Assembly: GCA_934086395.1 (NCBI GenBank)
Contig: CAKOIE010000012.1
Location: forward strand, 1-39,616
Source of the DNA: an uncultured Bacilli bacterium
GTDB lineage: Bacteria; Bacillota_I; Bacilli_A; RF39; UBA660
Direction of reading: 5' to 3'
Length of the DNA: 39,616 bases
The position numbers were made by a program, and so were the translations under genes. The notes under the pieces were generated by a model. It was given only the letters and a program-made list of their open reading frames with translations, ran no database searches and was not told the origin of the DNA. The number at the start of each line of letters is the position of its first letter. Position 1 is the first letter of the stretch. Shown here one piece after another: positions 32,490 to 39,616 of the stretch.

Positions 32490-33593
32490 TTAATCCTTTC
32501 TAATTGGTTTATTAGACAATTCAAACTTATATGTATTTGAGTTTGTTAATATATCATAAACTTTAGAAGAAACAAGTTCATATTTTCTTGTTAAAAAAGT
32601 ATCAGGTATCTTTGAACTTACTAAAATATCACTTTTTATATTCTTTAAATAATGTTGTCCTATATTATCAAAACCAAGTACTTTAACATATTCTACATTA
32701 CATTTATTTCTATCTTCTTTAGTTAATCCAATTAAAATATGAATAAGCATTCTTTTAATTCTATTATAAGTATATCTTTTAGATTTAATCTTTTTTATTA
32801 ATTCATCTAAACTTATACAATTATTTATTTCTTTAATTAATTTATATTCAATACCTTCATCAACCGTTAAGTATCTACTTAAATCTTTATCTGTAATAAT
32901 TTTATACTTAACTAATTTAAATAATAAATGATCATCTATCTTATTAAAATTAGGTTCATAATTAATATATTTATTTACATCAATATTATTTTTTATTTTT
33001 TCTCTTATATTACTAGCACTTACTATGTTATCTTCACTTTTTATATCTAAATAATCACTTGTTCTTTTAATTGTTATAGGTTCTATATCATAATTATTCT
33101 TTATAATAGCTTTAATATAGCTTACACCTAATAAATCATTTGGACTATTTAAATTAATACCAATACCTTTATTTAAGGCAGTAGGGTAGTTTATTCCTTT
33201 TTTAATTTCTTCTTTAACTTTTAAAGAAAAATCATCTTCTAATTGTTTTTTAGCGATTAATGTAAGTTTATCTATATCATTAGATTCACTACCAAAAATT
33301 ATTTTATCTACTTTCATATAATTTAATATTTTGACACTTGCATCAGCAAAAGTATCAGCTGAATTAGAAGCAAAAACGAAAGGTAGTTCAACAACTATGT
33401 TTATTCCATTATTAAGCGCTAATCTAGTTTTATCTTCTTTAGAGATGATACTAACATCACCTCTTTCTCCAAAGTATCCATTAACACATAAAATAATTAT
33501 TGAATCAGGATACATCTCTTTAATTTTATTAATATGATAAACATGACCATTATGAAATGGATTATATTCACAAATAATTCCGATAGTTTCCAT
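32490..33593 (-). CDS. tmcAL: tRNA(Met) cytidine acetate ligase TmcAL
   Basis: Makes N4-acetylcytidine at the wobble base of elongator tRNA(Met) from acetate and ATP. The nucleotidyltransferase start METIGIICEYNPFHNGHVYH carries the HxGH (HNGH) motif, and the VNGYFGERGDVSIISKEDK segment is a family hallmark. NDLLGVSYIKAI and RTSDYLD also match. It has 367 residues. The ATG at 33593 fits GAGG upstream; a GTG at 33599 overlaps that site. It is transcribed away from the gene at 33658. Confidence 0.93.
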   Translation of the reverse strand: METIGIICEYNPFHNGHVYHINKIKEMYPDSIIILCVNGYFGERGDVSIISKEDKTRLALNNGINIVVELPFVFASNSADTFADASVKILNYMKVDKIIFGSESNDIDKLTLIAKKQLEDDFSLKVKEEIKKGINYPTALNKGIGINLNSPNDLLGVSYIKAIIKNNYDIEPITIKRTSDYLDIKSEDNIVSASNIREKIKNNIDVNKYINYEPNFNKIDDHLLFKLVKYKIITDKDLSRYLTVDEGIEYKLIKEINNCISLDELIKKIKSKRYTYNRIKRMLIHILIGLTKEDRNKCNVEYVKVLGFDNIGQHYLKNIKSDILVSSKIPDTFLTRKYELVSSKVYDILTNSNTYKFELSNKPIRKD

Positions 33594-33608
33594 AAACACC
33601 TCAAAGTT

Positions 33609-33617
33609 ATTATAGCA
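33609..33617 (-). promoter_or_regulatory. Extended -10 promoter of tmcAL
   Basis: On the minus strand TGCTATAAT lies at 33617-33609, about 16 nt upstream of the ATG. It is the same TGC-TATAAT form as at deoD. The -35 region is weak. Confidence 0.55.
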
Positions 33618-33657
33618 AAATATCTAATTTTATGATAACATTTTTATAGTGATAAAT

Positions 33658-34086
33658 ATGGAAAGACTAAATATATATTTTATGCATTCAAATAAATTTG
33701 ATTATGAAAATTTAATATACAAAAAAGTACTAAGTAGTGATGTTTGTTTAACTCAAAATTTTATCTTACCTTATAGTAACAATAATAAAACTAAATATGC
33801 TAAAGACTTAATTAAAAATGCTGATTTAGTAATAGTTGATTTATATAAACCTTCCTTTGGTTTATCTTTAGAACTTAAATGGTTATCTAAATTAAAAGAT
33901 AAAAAAGTATTATTTTTATCACAAGATAATCAAATTCCTAAAAAATATCATAAACTAGTTACTAACTTAACTAAATATGATGAAAATAATACTTATATTA
34001 AACTTATTGAAGAATTTATTAATAAAGAGTTAGATAGGCTTAGCAAAATAAGTGGAAATGTTTATACTTTAGGTGAAATAAATTAA
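33658..34086 (+). CDS. Nucleoside 2-deoxyribosyltransferase-like protein
   Basis: A small Rossmann-like protein. The central NADLVIVDLYKPSFGLSLELKWLSKLKDKKVLFLS resembles the core of nucleoside deoxyribosyltransferase and deoxynucleotide N-hydrolase proteins, in which a Glu in the GxxxE part is catalytic (here Glu in GLSLELKW). It has 142 residues. The ATG at 33658 lies only 7 nt after a likely -10 box TATAGT (33645-33650), so the mRNA may be leaderless; no ribosome site is seen. The assignment is by pattern and could be wrong; substrate unknown. Confidence 0.55.
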   Translation: MERLNIYFMHSNKFDYENLIYKKVLSSDVCLTQNFILPYSNNNKTKYAKDLIKNADLVIVDLYKPSFGLSLELKWLSKLKDKKVLFLSQDNQIPKKYHKLVTNLTKYDENNTYIKLIEEFINKELDRLSKISGNVYTLGEIN

Positions 34087-34091
34087 ATTAC

Positions 34092-34121
34092 ATAGTGTCA
34101 ACCAAAAATGGTTGACACTAT
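34092..34121. repeat. Perfect 13-bp palindrome overlapping the rpsP promoter
   Basis: ATAGTGTCAACCA (34092-34104) pairs perfectly with TGGTTGACACTAT (34109-34121) around AAAA. No T-run follows on the plus strand. The right arm contains the rpsP -35 box, so it may be an operator, or a terminator for the gene upstream that shares its sequence with the promoter. Confidence 0.75.
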
Positions 34122-34140
34122 ATATAATTAATGCTATTAT
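34112..34140 (+). promoter_or_regulatory. Promoter of rpsP-khpA
   Basis: The consensus -35 TTGACA (34112-34117) and TATTAT (34135-34140) are 17 bp apart, with TGC just before the -10 box. The -35 lies inside the palindrome. Confidence 0.8.
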
Positions 34141-34169
34141 AATTTTAGTAAAGAAAAGGAGGCAATTAT

Positions 34170-34439
34170 ATGGCTGTTAAATTAAGATTAAAAAGAATGG
34201 GAGCTAAACAAAGACCTTTCTATCGTATTGTAGCTGCTGACTCAAGAAGTCCAAGAGATGGTAAGTTTATTGAAGTAGTTGGAACATATCAACCAATTTA
34301 TAAAGAAAATAACTTTAATGTTGATGAAGAAAAAGCTCTTAAATGGTTAAATAATGGTGCAGAACCAACTGATACTGTAAAAAATATTTTAGTTAAATCA
34401 GGCGTTTGGTCTAAATACAAAAATAAAAGTGAGAAATAA
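34170..34439 (+). CDS. rpsP: Small ribosomal subunit protein S16
   Basis: S16 is an early-assembly protein of the 30S body. MAVKLRLKRMGAKQRPFYRIVAADSRSPRDGKFIEVVGTYQP is highly conserved. It has 89 residues and the ribosome site AAGGAGG. It is followed 2 nt later by khpA, a common pair (rpsP-ylqC). The usual next genes rimM and trmD are absent here. Confidence 0.97.
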   Translation: MAVKLRLKRMGAKQRPFYRIVAADSRSPRDGKFIEVVGTYQPIYKENNFNVDEEKALKWLNNGAEPTDTVKNILVKSGVWSKYKNKSEK

Positions 34440-34441
34440 TT

Positions 34442-34693
34442 ATGCATCAAGATTTAATTAATTTTACTAGTAGTTTAGTAAAAAATTTAGTTAAAGAACC
34501 AGATATGGTAAGTGTTCAAGAATTTCTAGGTGATGATGAATCAATAATGTTAGAAATAATTGTTCATGAAAGTGATATGGGAACTATAATTGGTAAAGGT
34601 GGCAAAATGGCATCTTCAATTAGAACTCTAATAAGTGCTTATGGCTATATTCATTCTTTAAATAAAATAAAAATAAATATCGATTCATTTTAA
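34442..34693 (+). CDS. khpA: KH-domain RNA-binding protein KhpA (YlqC)
   Basis: A single KH-domain RNA-binding protein that, with KhpB, affects cell size and small RNA handling in Gram-positive bacteria. The GXXG loop is in GTIIGKGGKMASSIRTL (about residues 48-64). It has 83 residues. It lies 2 nt after rpsP. Its stop is in the loop of the terminator hairpin. Confidence 0.92.
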   Translation: MHQDLINFTSSLVKNLVKEPDMVSVQEFLGDDESIMLEIIVHESDMGTIIGKGGKMASSIRTLISAYGYIHSLNKIKINIDSF

Positions 34694-34710
34694 TCGATAT
34701 TTATTTTTTT
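34671..34710. terminator. Bidirectional terminator between khpA and the YfhO-family gene
   Basis: A perfect 15-bp stem (34671-34685 with 34692-34706) is closed by a short loop and followed by T on the plus strand and by A-rich sequence read as T on the minus strand. It serves two converging genes. Confidence 0.85.
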
Positions 34711-37175
34711 CTTCTTTTTATAATTAGTATTATTAATCCAGTTAAAATACTTGCACTAGATATAGCTATGCCCTCTATAAGTCCTGGAGTAGAGTATTTA
34801 AATTCAATTAAATGTTCTCCTTCTGTTAAATCAAGTCCAATAACTGCATCATATATGCTTAAAGGAGTGGTTAAAGTACCATCAACATATATTTTCCATC
34901 CCTTGTCGTTCGCTACTGATGTATAAAGTAAAGTATCTTCCTTAACATTAACTTTAGCCGTAAAATAATTATCTCCATGATAATTATTAACAACCATCTT
35001 ATTCTTATTAATATTTTTAACAAACTCTTTATAAACATTATAATTTATAGAATATAAATGAAGATTATAATCATAGCTTTTATTATCAACTGTTATCTTA
35101 AATTTAATTTTATCTCCCTTATGTAATAATAAAAATCCTCTATTTTTAATATCAGTTTCTTCATCATTAATATAAAATTCATATTCATTCTTCGAATAAT
35201 TATCATTATTTAAGAATATAAATTCATCTTCTTTAGCACTATACTCATAAATAACATAACTATCAGTACCATTAAAAATACAATAATTAGGTTCTTTAGT
35301 ACAATTTATAGTCTTATTACTAGCATCAATTTCCTTTATTATATTTTTATCATTATTATTTATAGTTTTAACCAAATTATTCATATTAGATACAAAATCA
35401 TCATTATAATTAAGTTCTAAAATTTTATTAGTAGTTAAAAATCCAAAAGAAGTAGCATCTTCATTTAAATAAATATTATCTTTATATTCTTTATAATAAT
35501 CTACATCTTGATTACTAATTATATATTTAATACCCAATAAACTATTAACAATAGGATCATTATAATAATATTTACCACTACAATTATCACTAACTGTTAT
35601 ACCTAAAACATTTTTAGCATATTTAAAAACTTTACTGTTTCTAACTGAAGAAAAATAACTAACCTCATTATATTCATGTAACAACCCATTATTTAATATT
35701 GTCATATCATAAAAACCAATTCTAAATAAACTATTATCATCAATACTATCTATTTTCTCATTAGCATAATTATATTTATTAATAAATTTAGAATAAGTAT
35801 TCTCATTACCATTATTTTTAAAAGTTAAAAAAGCATTAAATCCTAATTCAATAATAACAACATAAATTATATATTTTTTAAATTCCTTATGATTTAACAT
35901 AAAAATATAATAAAACATAAATACGAAAGATATACCTAAGTATATTAATTTAGCCATTAAATTTTGTCTTTCATCAATATCTAAATTACCACTAGTAACA
36001 AATCCAATCCCAATCATAACTACAAATAAAGTATAAAATCCTAAATTAAATTTCCAATTCTTTTTATCATATCTAATAAAATTTCTAAAACCTAAATAAA
36101 TTAAAAAGAAAGAAAATATAAATGAATATCTAACCGGATAAAATATTGGCATTGACATCATATGCCAAAAATAATCAAGTAAATTAAAACTAACTGAAAG
36201 TAAAAAGAATAAACAAACACCAAGTGATGCTAATCTTTCCTTTAACTTAATTCTTGAATTAAAGAAATATAATAATGCATTAATATATACAAACATACTA
36301 ACATAAACATTAGGTGTACCATATTCTAAATCACCATTAGAAAAAGAAGCAAAAGTAAGTTTATAAAAAGTACTTATTCCATCTAAATCAAATTTAAAAT
36401 AATCTTTAGCAAATTCACTGATTAATTCAGCCTTACCATTTAAAAGTTCTAACATCACTGGAACTAGTGCAAACGCACTAATTAGTCCTGATAACAAAGA
36501 ATAAAATAAATATTTAAATATTCTAGGTTTATTAAATCCTTTAATAATATTTTTATATATAAAATATATAACACTAAAAATACATATCATATATCCAATA
36601 TAGAAATTAAAAATAATTGTGCATGCTAAACTTACAACATAAAGTAAATAACTATCCTCTTTAAATATCTTTTCAATTCCCATCATTACTATTGGAAACA
36701 TAATAACACTATCAAACCACATATAATTAAAATAATATAAAAGATTATAAGTAGATAAAGCATAACAAATACTAAATAAATAATTTATCTTTCTTTTTCT
36801 AACATAATTTAAATAAATAAACATAGTTAAACTACATAGCATTATTTTAAATATAACAATAAAATTATAAAACTTTATTACATTACTAAATAATAGACCA
36901 AGTATATTAGTTATATTAAAAGTATAATACACTAAAGTAGCATAAGTATTAAATCCTAGTAGTCCTTTAAAAGAATAAAATAAGTTTTCTTTTCCTTTAA
37001 TAATATTTAAAAAATTATTAAGCATCCCCGGATACTGATTATATCCATCTCCCATAGCAACAATATTATCTCCAAAAGGATAAATATGATTAAAAATATA
37101 AACTATAAGCATAATAACTATTGGTAATATAATTGCTAAAATATAATTTTTGTTCTTTTTTATAAAATTTTTCAT
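34701..37175 (-). CDS. YfhO-family multi-pass membrane protein
   Basis: A large integral membrane protein of the bacterial YfhO family, thought to glycosylate lipoteichoic acid or other surface polymers using lipid-linked sugars. About 12 or 13 membrane helices fill the first 470 residues (beginning NYILAIILPIVIMLIVYIF). GDGYNQYPGMLNNF near residue 43 holds the conserved acidic loop. An extracytoplasmic region of about 300 residues follows, then a final helix (IAISSASILTGLIILII) and a basic end. It has 824 residues. The ribosome site is GGTGAT. It stands alone, divergent from parE. Confidence 0.85.
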   Translation of the reverse strand: MKNFIKKNKNYILAIILPIVIMLIVYIFNHIYPFGDNIVAMGDGYNQYPGMLNNFLNIIKGKENLFYSFKGLLGFNTYATLVYYTFNITNILGLLFSNVIKFYNFIVIFKIMLCSLTMFIYLNYVRKRKINYLFSICYALSTYNLLYYFNYMWFDSVIMFPIVMMGIEKIFKEDSYLLYVVSLACTIIFNFYIGYMICIFSVIYFIYKNIIKGFNKPRIFKYLFYSLLSGLISAFALVPVMLELLNGKAELISEFAKDYFKFDLDGISTFYKLTFASFSNGDLEYGTPNVYVSMFVYINALLYFFNSRIKLKERLASLGVCLFFLLSVSFNLLDYFWHMMSMPIFYPVRYSFIFSFFLIYLGFRNFIRYDKKNWKFNLGFYTLFVVMIGIGFVTSGNLDIDERQNLMAKLIYLGISFVFMFYYIFMLNHKEFKKYIIYVVIIELGFNAFLTFKNNGNENTYSKFINKYNYANEKIDSIDDNSLFRIGFYDMTILNNGLLHEYNEVSYFSSVRNSKVFKYAKNVLGITVSDNCSGKYYYNDPIVNSLLGIKYIISNQDVDYYKEYKDNIYLNEDATSFGFLTTNKILELNYNDDFVSNMNNLVKTINNNDKNIIKEIDASNKTINCTKEPNYCIFNGTDSYVIYEYSAKEDEFIFLNNDNYSKNEYEFYINDEETDIKNRGFLLLHKGDKIKFKITVDNKSYDYNLHLYSINYNVYKEFVKNINKNKMVVNNYHGDNYFTAKVNVKEDTLLYTSVANDKGWKIYVDGTLTTPLSIYDAVIGLDLTEGEHLIEFKYSTPGLIEGIAISSASILTGLIILIIKRRKK

Positions 37176-37237
37176 ATGATCACCATAACTAATTTTATCA
37201 TATTATTAATTATTGACAAATATCTTACACTAAAAAT

Positions 37238-37266
37238 TTGTTTTTTTTAAAGGAGTTTGTTATACT
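37238..37266 (+). promoter_or_regulatory. Promoter of parE
   Basis: TTGTTT (37238-37243) and TATACT (37261-37266) are 17 bp apart. A second TTGACA (37213-37218) further upstream has no matching -10 box on the plus strand. Confidence 0.55.
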
Positions 37267-37287
37267 CTATTTGTTAAGGATGTGATT

Positions 37288-39207
37288 ATGATGGCTCATA
37301 AATACGATGAACATTCAATTAAAATATTAGAAGGACTAGAAGCTGTAAGAAAAAGACCAGGTATGTATATAGGATCTACTGATAAAAGAGGCCTTCATCA
37401 TTTAGTATGGGAAATAGTAGATAATTCAATAGATGAAATTATTAATGGTTATGGTAACAAAATAAGTATTAAGATAAATAAAGATAATTCTATAACTATT
37501 GCTGATAATGGTAGAGGTGTACCAACTGGTATGCATTCAAGTGGAAAATCAACTCCTGAGGTTATTTATACTATTTTACATGCTGGTGGTAAATTTGAAA
37601 CTGATGGATATAAAGTATCTGGTGGTTTGCATGGTGTAGGTGCATCTGTTGTTAATGCTTTGTCTGACTATATGGAAGTAACTATTTTAAGAGATGGTGA
37701 AATAAATCAAATTAAATTTAAAAATGGTGGTGAAGTAGCAAGTCCCTTGAAGAAAATTGGTACAACAAAAGCAACTGGAACAATTGTAACATTTAAACCA
37801 ATGGAAAGTATCTTTAAAAATTTAACATTTAGTTACACAACAATTTGTGAAAGAATGCAAGAAAGTGCCTTCTTACTTAAAAAATTAACTATTGATATTG
37901 AAGATATTCCAGATGATAAGAGAGTAACATACCATTATGATAATGGATTAATCTCATTTGTTGATTATATTAATGAAGATAAAGAAGTATTACATAAAGT
38001 TATTCCTATTCATGGTGTTAAAAATACTATTGAAGTAGATATCGCTATGCAATATACTGATTCTTATAATGAAAATATTATCTCATTTGTTAATAATGTT
38101 AAAACAAGTGATGGTGGAACCCATGAAGTAGGTTTTAAAACTGGTATTACTAAAGCCTTTAATGATTATGCTAAATCAAACGGTATATTAAAAGCAAAAT
38201 CTGCTAACTTTGAAGGTAGCGATGTTAGAGAAGGATTAACTGCTGTTATCAATTTAAAGATACCAGAAAATCTTCTTCAATTTGAAGGACAAACTAAAGG
38301 AAAACTTGGAACTCCTGAAGCAAGACCTATAGTAGAATCAATTGTTTATGAAAGCATAAAATACTATTTAGAAGAGAACAAAGAAAATGCTTTAAAAATA
38401 ATTGAAAAAATGAGTAAAAGTAAAGTTGCTAGAGAAGCAGCACGTAAAGCAAGAGAAGAAGCAAGAAATGGTAAAGCCAAAAAGAGCGAAGCTCAAAGAT
38501 TATCTGGAAAACTTACTCCTGCTCAAACAAGAAATCCTAAGAAAAATGAATTATTTATTGTAGAGGGAAATTCAGCCGGAGGTACTGCTAAAAAAAGTAG
38601 AGACCGCAAATTCCAAGCAATATTACCTTTACGAGGAAAAATACTTAATACTGAAAAAACAAGTGGTCCTGAAATATTTAAAAATGAAGAAATAAGTACC
38701 ATGATAAACTGTATTGGGGCTGGTTACGGACAAGATTTTGATGTTAAAGATATTAGTTATGACAAAGTAATTATAATGACCGATGCCGATGATGATGGTG
38801 CTCATATCCAATGTTTACTTTTAACATTCTTTTATAGATTTATGAAACCTCTTATTGAAGAAGGACATTTATATATAGCAATGCCACCTCTTTATAAGGT
38901 TGATTATGGTAAAAATCATGTCTATTGTTGGACAAATGAAGAATTAAAAGATGCAACTAAAGGAAAACAAAATTATAAAGTTCAAAGATATAAAGGTTTA
39001 GGTGAAATGAACCCTGAACCACTTTGGACAACTACAATGGATCCTGAAAATAGAAACTTAATTAAAGTCAATATAACTGATGCCTTACTTGCTGAAAAGA
39101 GAGTATCTGTCTTAATGGGAGATGTAGTAGAGCCAAGAAAAGACTGGATTAACGAAAATGTAGAGTTTTCTCTTGAAGATGACTATATAATTGAAACAAA
39201 AAGATAA
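37288..39207 (+). CDS. parE: DNA topoisomerase IV subunit B (ParE)
   Basis: The ATPase half of topoisomerase IV, which separates linked chromosomes. The GHKL ATPase domain has EIVDNSIDE (Asn binds Mg), DNGRGVPTG and GGLHGVGASVVNALS. The transducer has QTKGKLGTPEAR. The TOPRIM domain has VEGNSAGGTAKK and the metal site DADDDGAHI. PLRGKILNTEK, with Thr where GyrB usually has Val, and IPENLLQFEGQTKGKLGTPEAR favour ParE over GyrB. It has 639 residues. The ATG at 37288 fits AAGGA (37276-37280). parC, the usual next gene, does not follow directly. Confidence 0.9.
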   Translation: MMAHKYDEHSIKILEGLEAVRKRPGMYIGSTDKRGLHHLVWEIVDNSIDEIINGYGNKISIKINKDNSITIADNGRGVPTGMHSSGKSTPEVIYTILHAGGKFETDGYKVSGGLHGVGASVVNALSDYMEVTILRDGEINQIKFKNGGEVASPLKKIGTTKATGTIVTFKPMESIFKNLTFSYTTICERMQESAFLLKKLTIDIEDIPDDKRVTYHYDNGLISFVDYINEDKEVLHKVIPIHGVKNTIEVDIAMQYTDSYNENIISFVNNVKTSDGGTHEVGFKTGITKAFNDYAKSNGILKAKSANFEGSDVREGLTAVINLKIPENLLQFEGQTKGKLGTPEARPIVESIVYESIKYYLEENKENALKIIEKMSKSKVAREAARKAREEARNGKAKKSEAQRLSGKLTPAQTRNPKKNELFIVEGNSAGGTAKKSRDRKFQAILPLRGKILNTEKTSGPEIFKNEEISTMINCIGAGYGQDFDVKDISYDKVIIMTDADDDGAHIQCLLLTFFYRFMKPLIEEGHLYIAMPPLYKVDYGKNHVYCWTNEELKDATKGKQNYKVQRYKGLGEMNPEPLWTTTMDPENRNLIKVNITDALLAEKRVSVLMGDVVEPRKDWINENVEFSLEDDYIIETKR

Positions 39208-39234
39208 ATAGTATATGAAAATTATATAATATAA

Positions 39235-39244
39235 ATTTGCAAAT
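39235..39244 (+). promoter_or_regulatory. Palindrome upstream of the second poly-G promoter
   Basis: ATTTGCAAAT repeats the core of the palindrome found at 30337-30346. Here it ends 16 nt before the -35 box instead of about 35. Confidence 0.4.
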
Positions 39245-39260
39245 AAGAACAAAATTTCGC

Positions 39261-39288
39261 TTGACGGGGGGGCTTTTAGTAATATAAT
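39261..39288 (+). promoter_or_regulatory. Second poly-G promoter, candidate phase-variable switch
   Basis: TTGACG (39261-39266) runs into seven G (39266-39272), then CTTTTAGTAA and TATAAT (39283-39288). The spacer is 16 bp, one less than at the first promoter, because the -35 box uses the first G of the tract. One extra G would restore 17 bp. Confidence 0.83.
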
Positions 39289-39313
39289 TTCACTATAGGT
39301 TAGGTGAAATAAA

Positions 39314-39616
39314 ATGAATAATGTTAAGAATGAAAGAGTAAAAGTATATGTGGTGATTGGAACATTATTAATATTATTAATGATGTTTTCAGGAATAACA
39401 TATGCTTTTTTTACATCAACAAACAATAATGGAAGTACATCAATAGTAGAAGTAACAGGAGGAAAGATGACAATTAGTTATACTGATGGAACAAGTGATA
39501 TATTAACAAGTAAAAATATTGTGCCTAGTAATGACATCTTAGTAAATAAAACATTTACTTTAACAGGAACAAATACGACAAGTGGACTTTCTATGCCATA
39601 TAAAGTAGGACTAGAT
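39314..39616 (+). CDS. TasA/camelysin-like surface protein, second copy, cut by the window end
   Basis: The first 101 codons only. It has a membrane or signal helix at about residues 11-29 ending GITYAFFTS, then VEVTGGKMTISYTDGTSDILTSK and FTLTGTNTTSGLSMPYKVGL. These align without gaps to the protein at 30439 (EGGKMLINYSDGTSDLLTSK; FTLTGTNTTNGLKMPYKVGL). The two are clear paralogues. The ribosome site AGGTG lies 7 nt before the ATG. Whether this copy also ends in a lectin-fold domain cannot be seen. Confidence 0.8.
   Translation, partial: MNNVKNERVKVYVVIGTLLILLMMFSGITYAFFTSTNNNGSTSIVEVTGGKMTISYTDGTSDILTSKNIVPSNDILVNKTFTLTGTNTTSGLSMPYKVGLD

Noticed and set aside
37213..37218. TTGACA upstream of parE as its -35 box
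   Set aside because: No -10 box lies 16-18 bp downstream. The TTGTTT/TATACT pair at 37238-37266 is spaced better and closer to the gene.
37288..39207. GyrB instead of ParE
   Set aside because: Asn-Thr-Glu-Lys after PLRGKIL and the QFEGQTKGKLGTPEAR stretch fit ParE better. gyrB usually sits with gyrA and recF, which are not seen. A full phylogeny would settle it.
39112..39426. Minus-strand frame overlapping the parE end and the surface-gene start
   Set aside because: It overlaps two clear genes and a promoter, has no ribosome site and no recognisable domain. It is a shadow frame.
1..39616. CRISPR arrays and tRNA or rRNA genes
   Set aside because: I saw no regularly spaced repeats, no cloverleaf with a 3' CCA region and no rRNA-like stretch. 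The GGTTCGA at about 31636 lies within the surface gene with no tRNA arms.

Overview
The window is a very AT-rich stretch of chromosome from a low-GC Bacillota or Mycoplasmatota-like bacterium, plausibly an uncultured gut lineage such as RF39-type Bacilli. The evidence is the uninterrupted S10-spc-alpha ribosomal order, S14 of the zinc (type Z) form, Gram-positive division and wall genes (murG, divIB/ftsQ), a ylxM homologue beside ftsY, and TasA/camelysin-like surface proteins. TAA, TAG and apparently TGA act as stops. No in-frame TGA is needed at conserved Trp positions, so the standard bacterial code fits better than the Mycoplasma code. The taxon is an inference.

Layout. 1-1980: an IS110-family insertion sequence whose recombinase has an in-frame TAA, followed by a folded noncoding region that looks like a bridge RNA. 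1983-6306: small unknown genes, fmt, a CDP-alcohol phosphatidyltransferase, an AI-2E-type exporter and a small broken gene. 6374-20399: a strong promoter, a leader and the giant ribosomal operon (rpsJ to rplQ, with secY, adk, map, infA and rpoA inside; rpmD is missing), closed by a terminator. 20423-24810: a small Cys-rich membrane protein, murG, divIB/ftsQ, queH, a lone pilin-like protein, ftsY and ylxM. 24833-30309: an unusually large sigma-70-type factor, deoD on the minus strand, and a pair of M16 peptidase-like genes (yfmF/yfmH). 30336-31949: a surface-protein gene with a poly-G promoter and a GC-rich hypervariable-looking 3' end. 31951-34121: a degenerate M78-like protein and tmcAL (both minus), and a small nucleoside-hydrolase-like protein. 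34112-39207: rpsP-khpA, a large YfhO-family membrane protein (minus) and parE. 39235-39616: the start of a second poly-G-promoter surface protein, cut by the window end.

The most interesting system is the surface-protein pair at 30439 and 39314. Their N-termini are paralogous. Each is preceded by a sigma-70 promoter whose -35/-10 spacer contains seven consecutive G residues, in a genome where such tracts are otherwise absent from the window. That is the classic layout for slipped-strand phase variation of transcription. The complete copy ends in a C-type-lectin-like (DUF6273-type) domain. Its last 120 coding bases are 49% GC (59 of 120 counted) against 29% in the preceding 120, and are dominated by codons ending in C or T, as expected for the variable region of a diversity-generating retroelement. 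No reverse transcriptase or template repeat lies in the window. A structured GC-richer segment and a long hairpin follow. Together these suggest surface proteins switched on and off by promoter slippage and possibly diversified by retro-homing.

Secondary points of interest are the bridge-RNA-like fold behind the IS110 gene, the sigma factor with large extra domains and an altered promoter-melting motif, the perfect 13-bp palindrome overlapping the rpsP promoter, and the 8-cysteine membrane microprotein next to murG.
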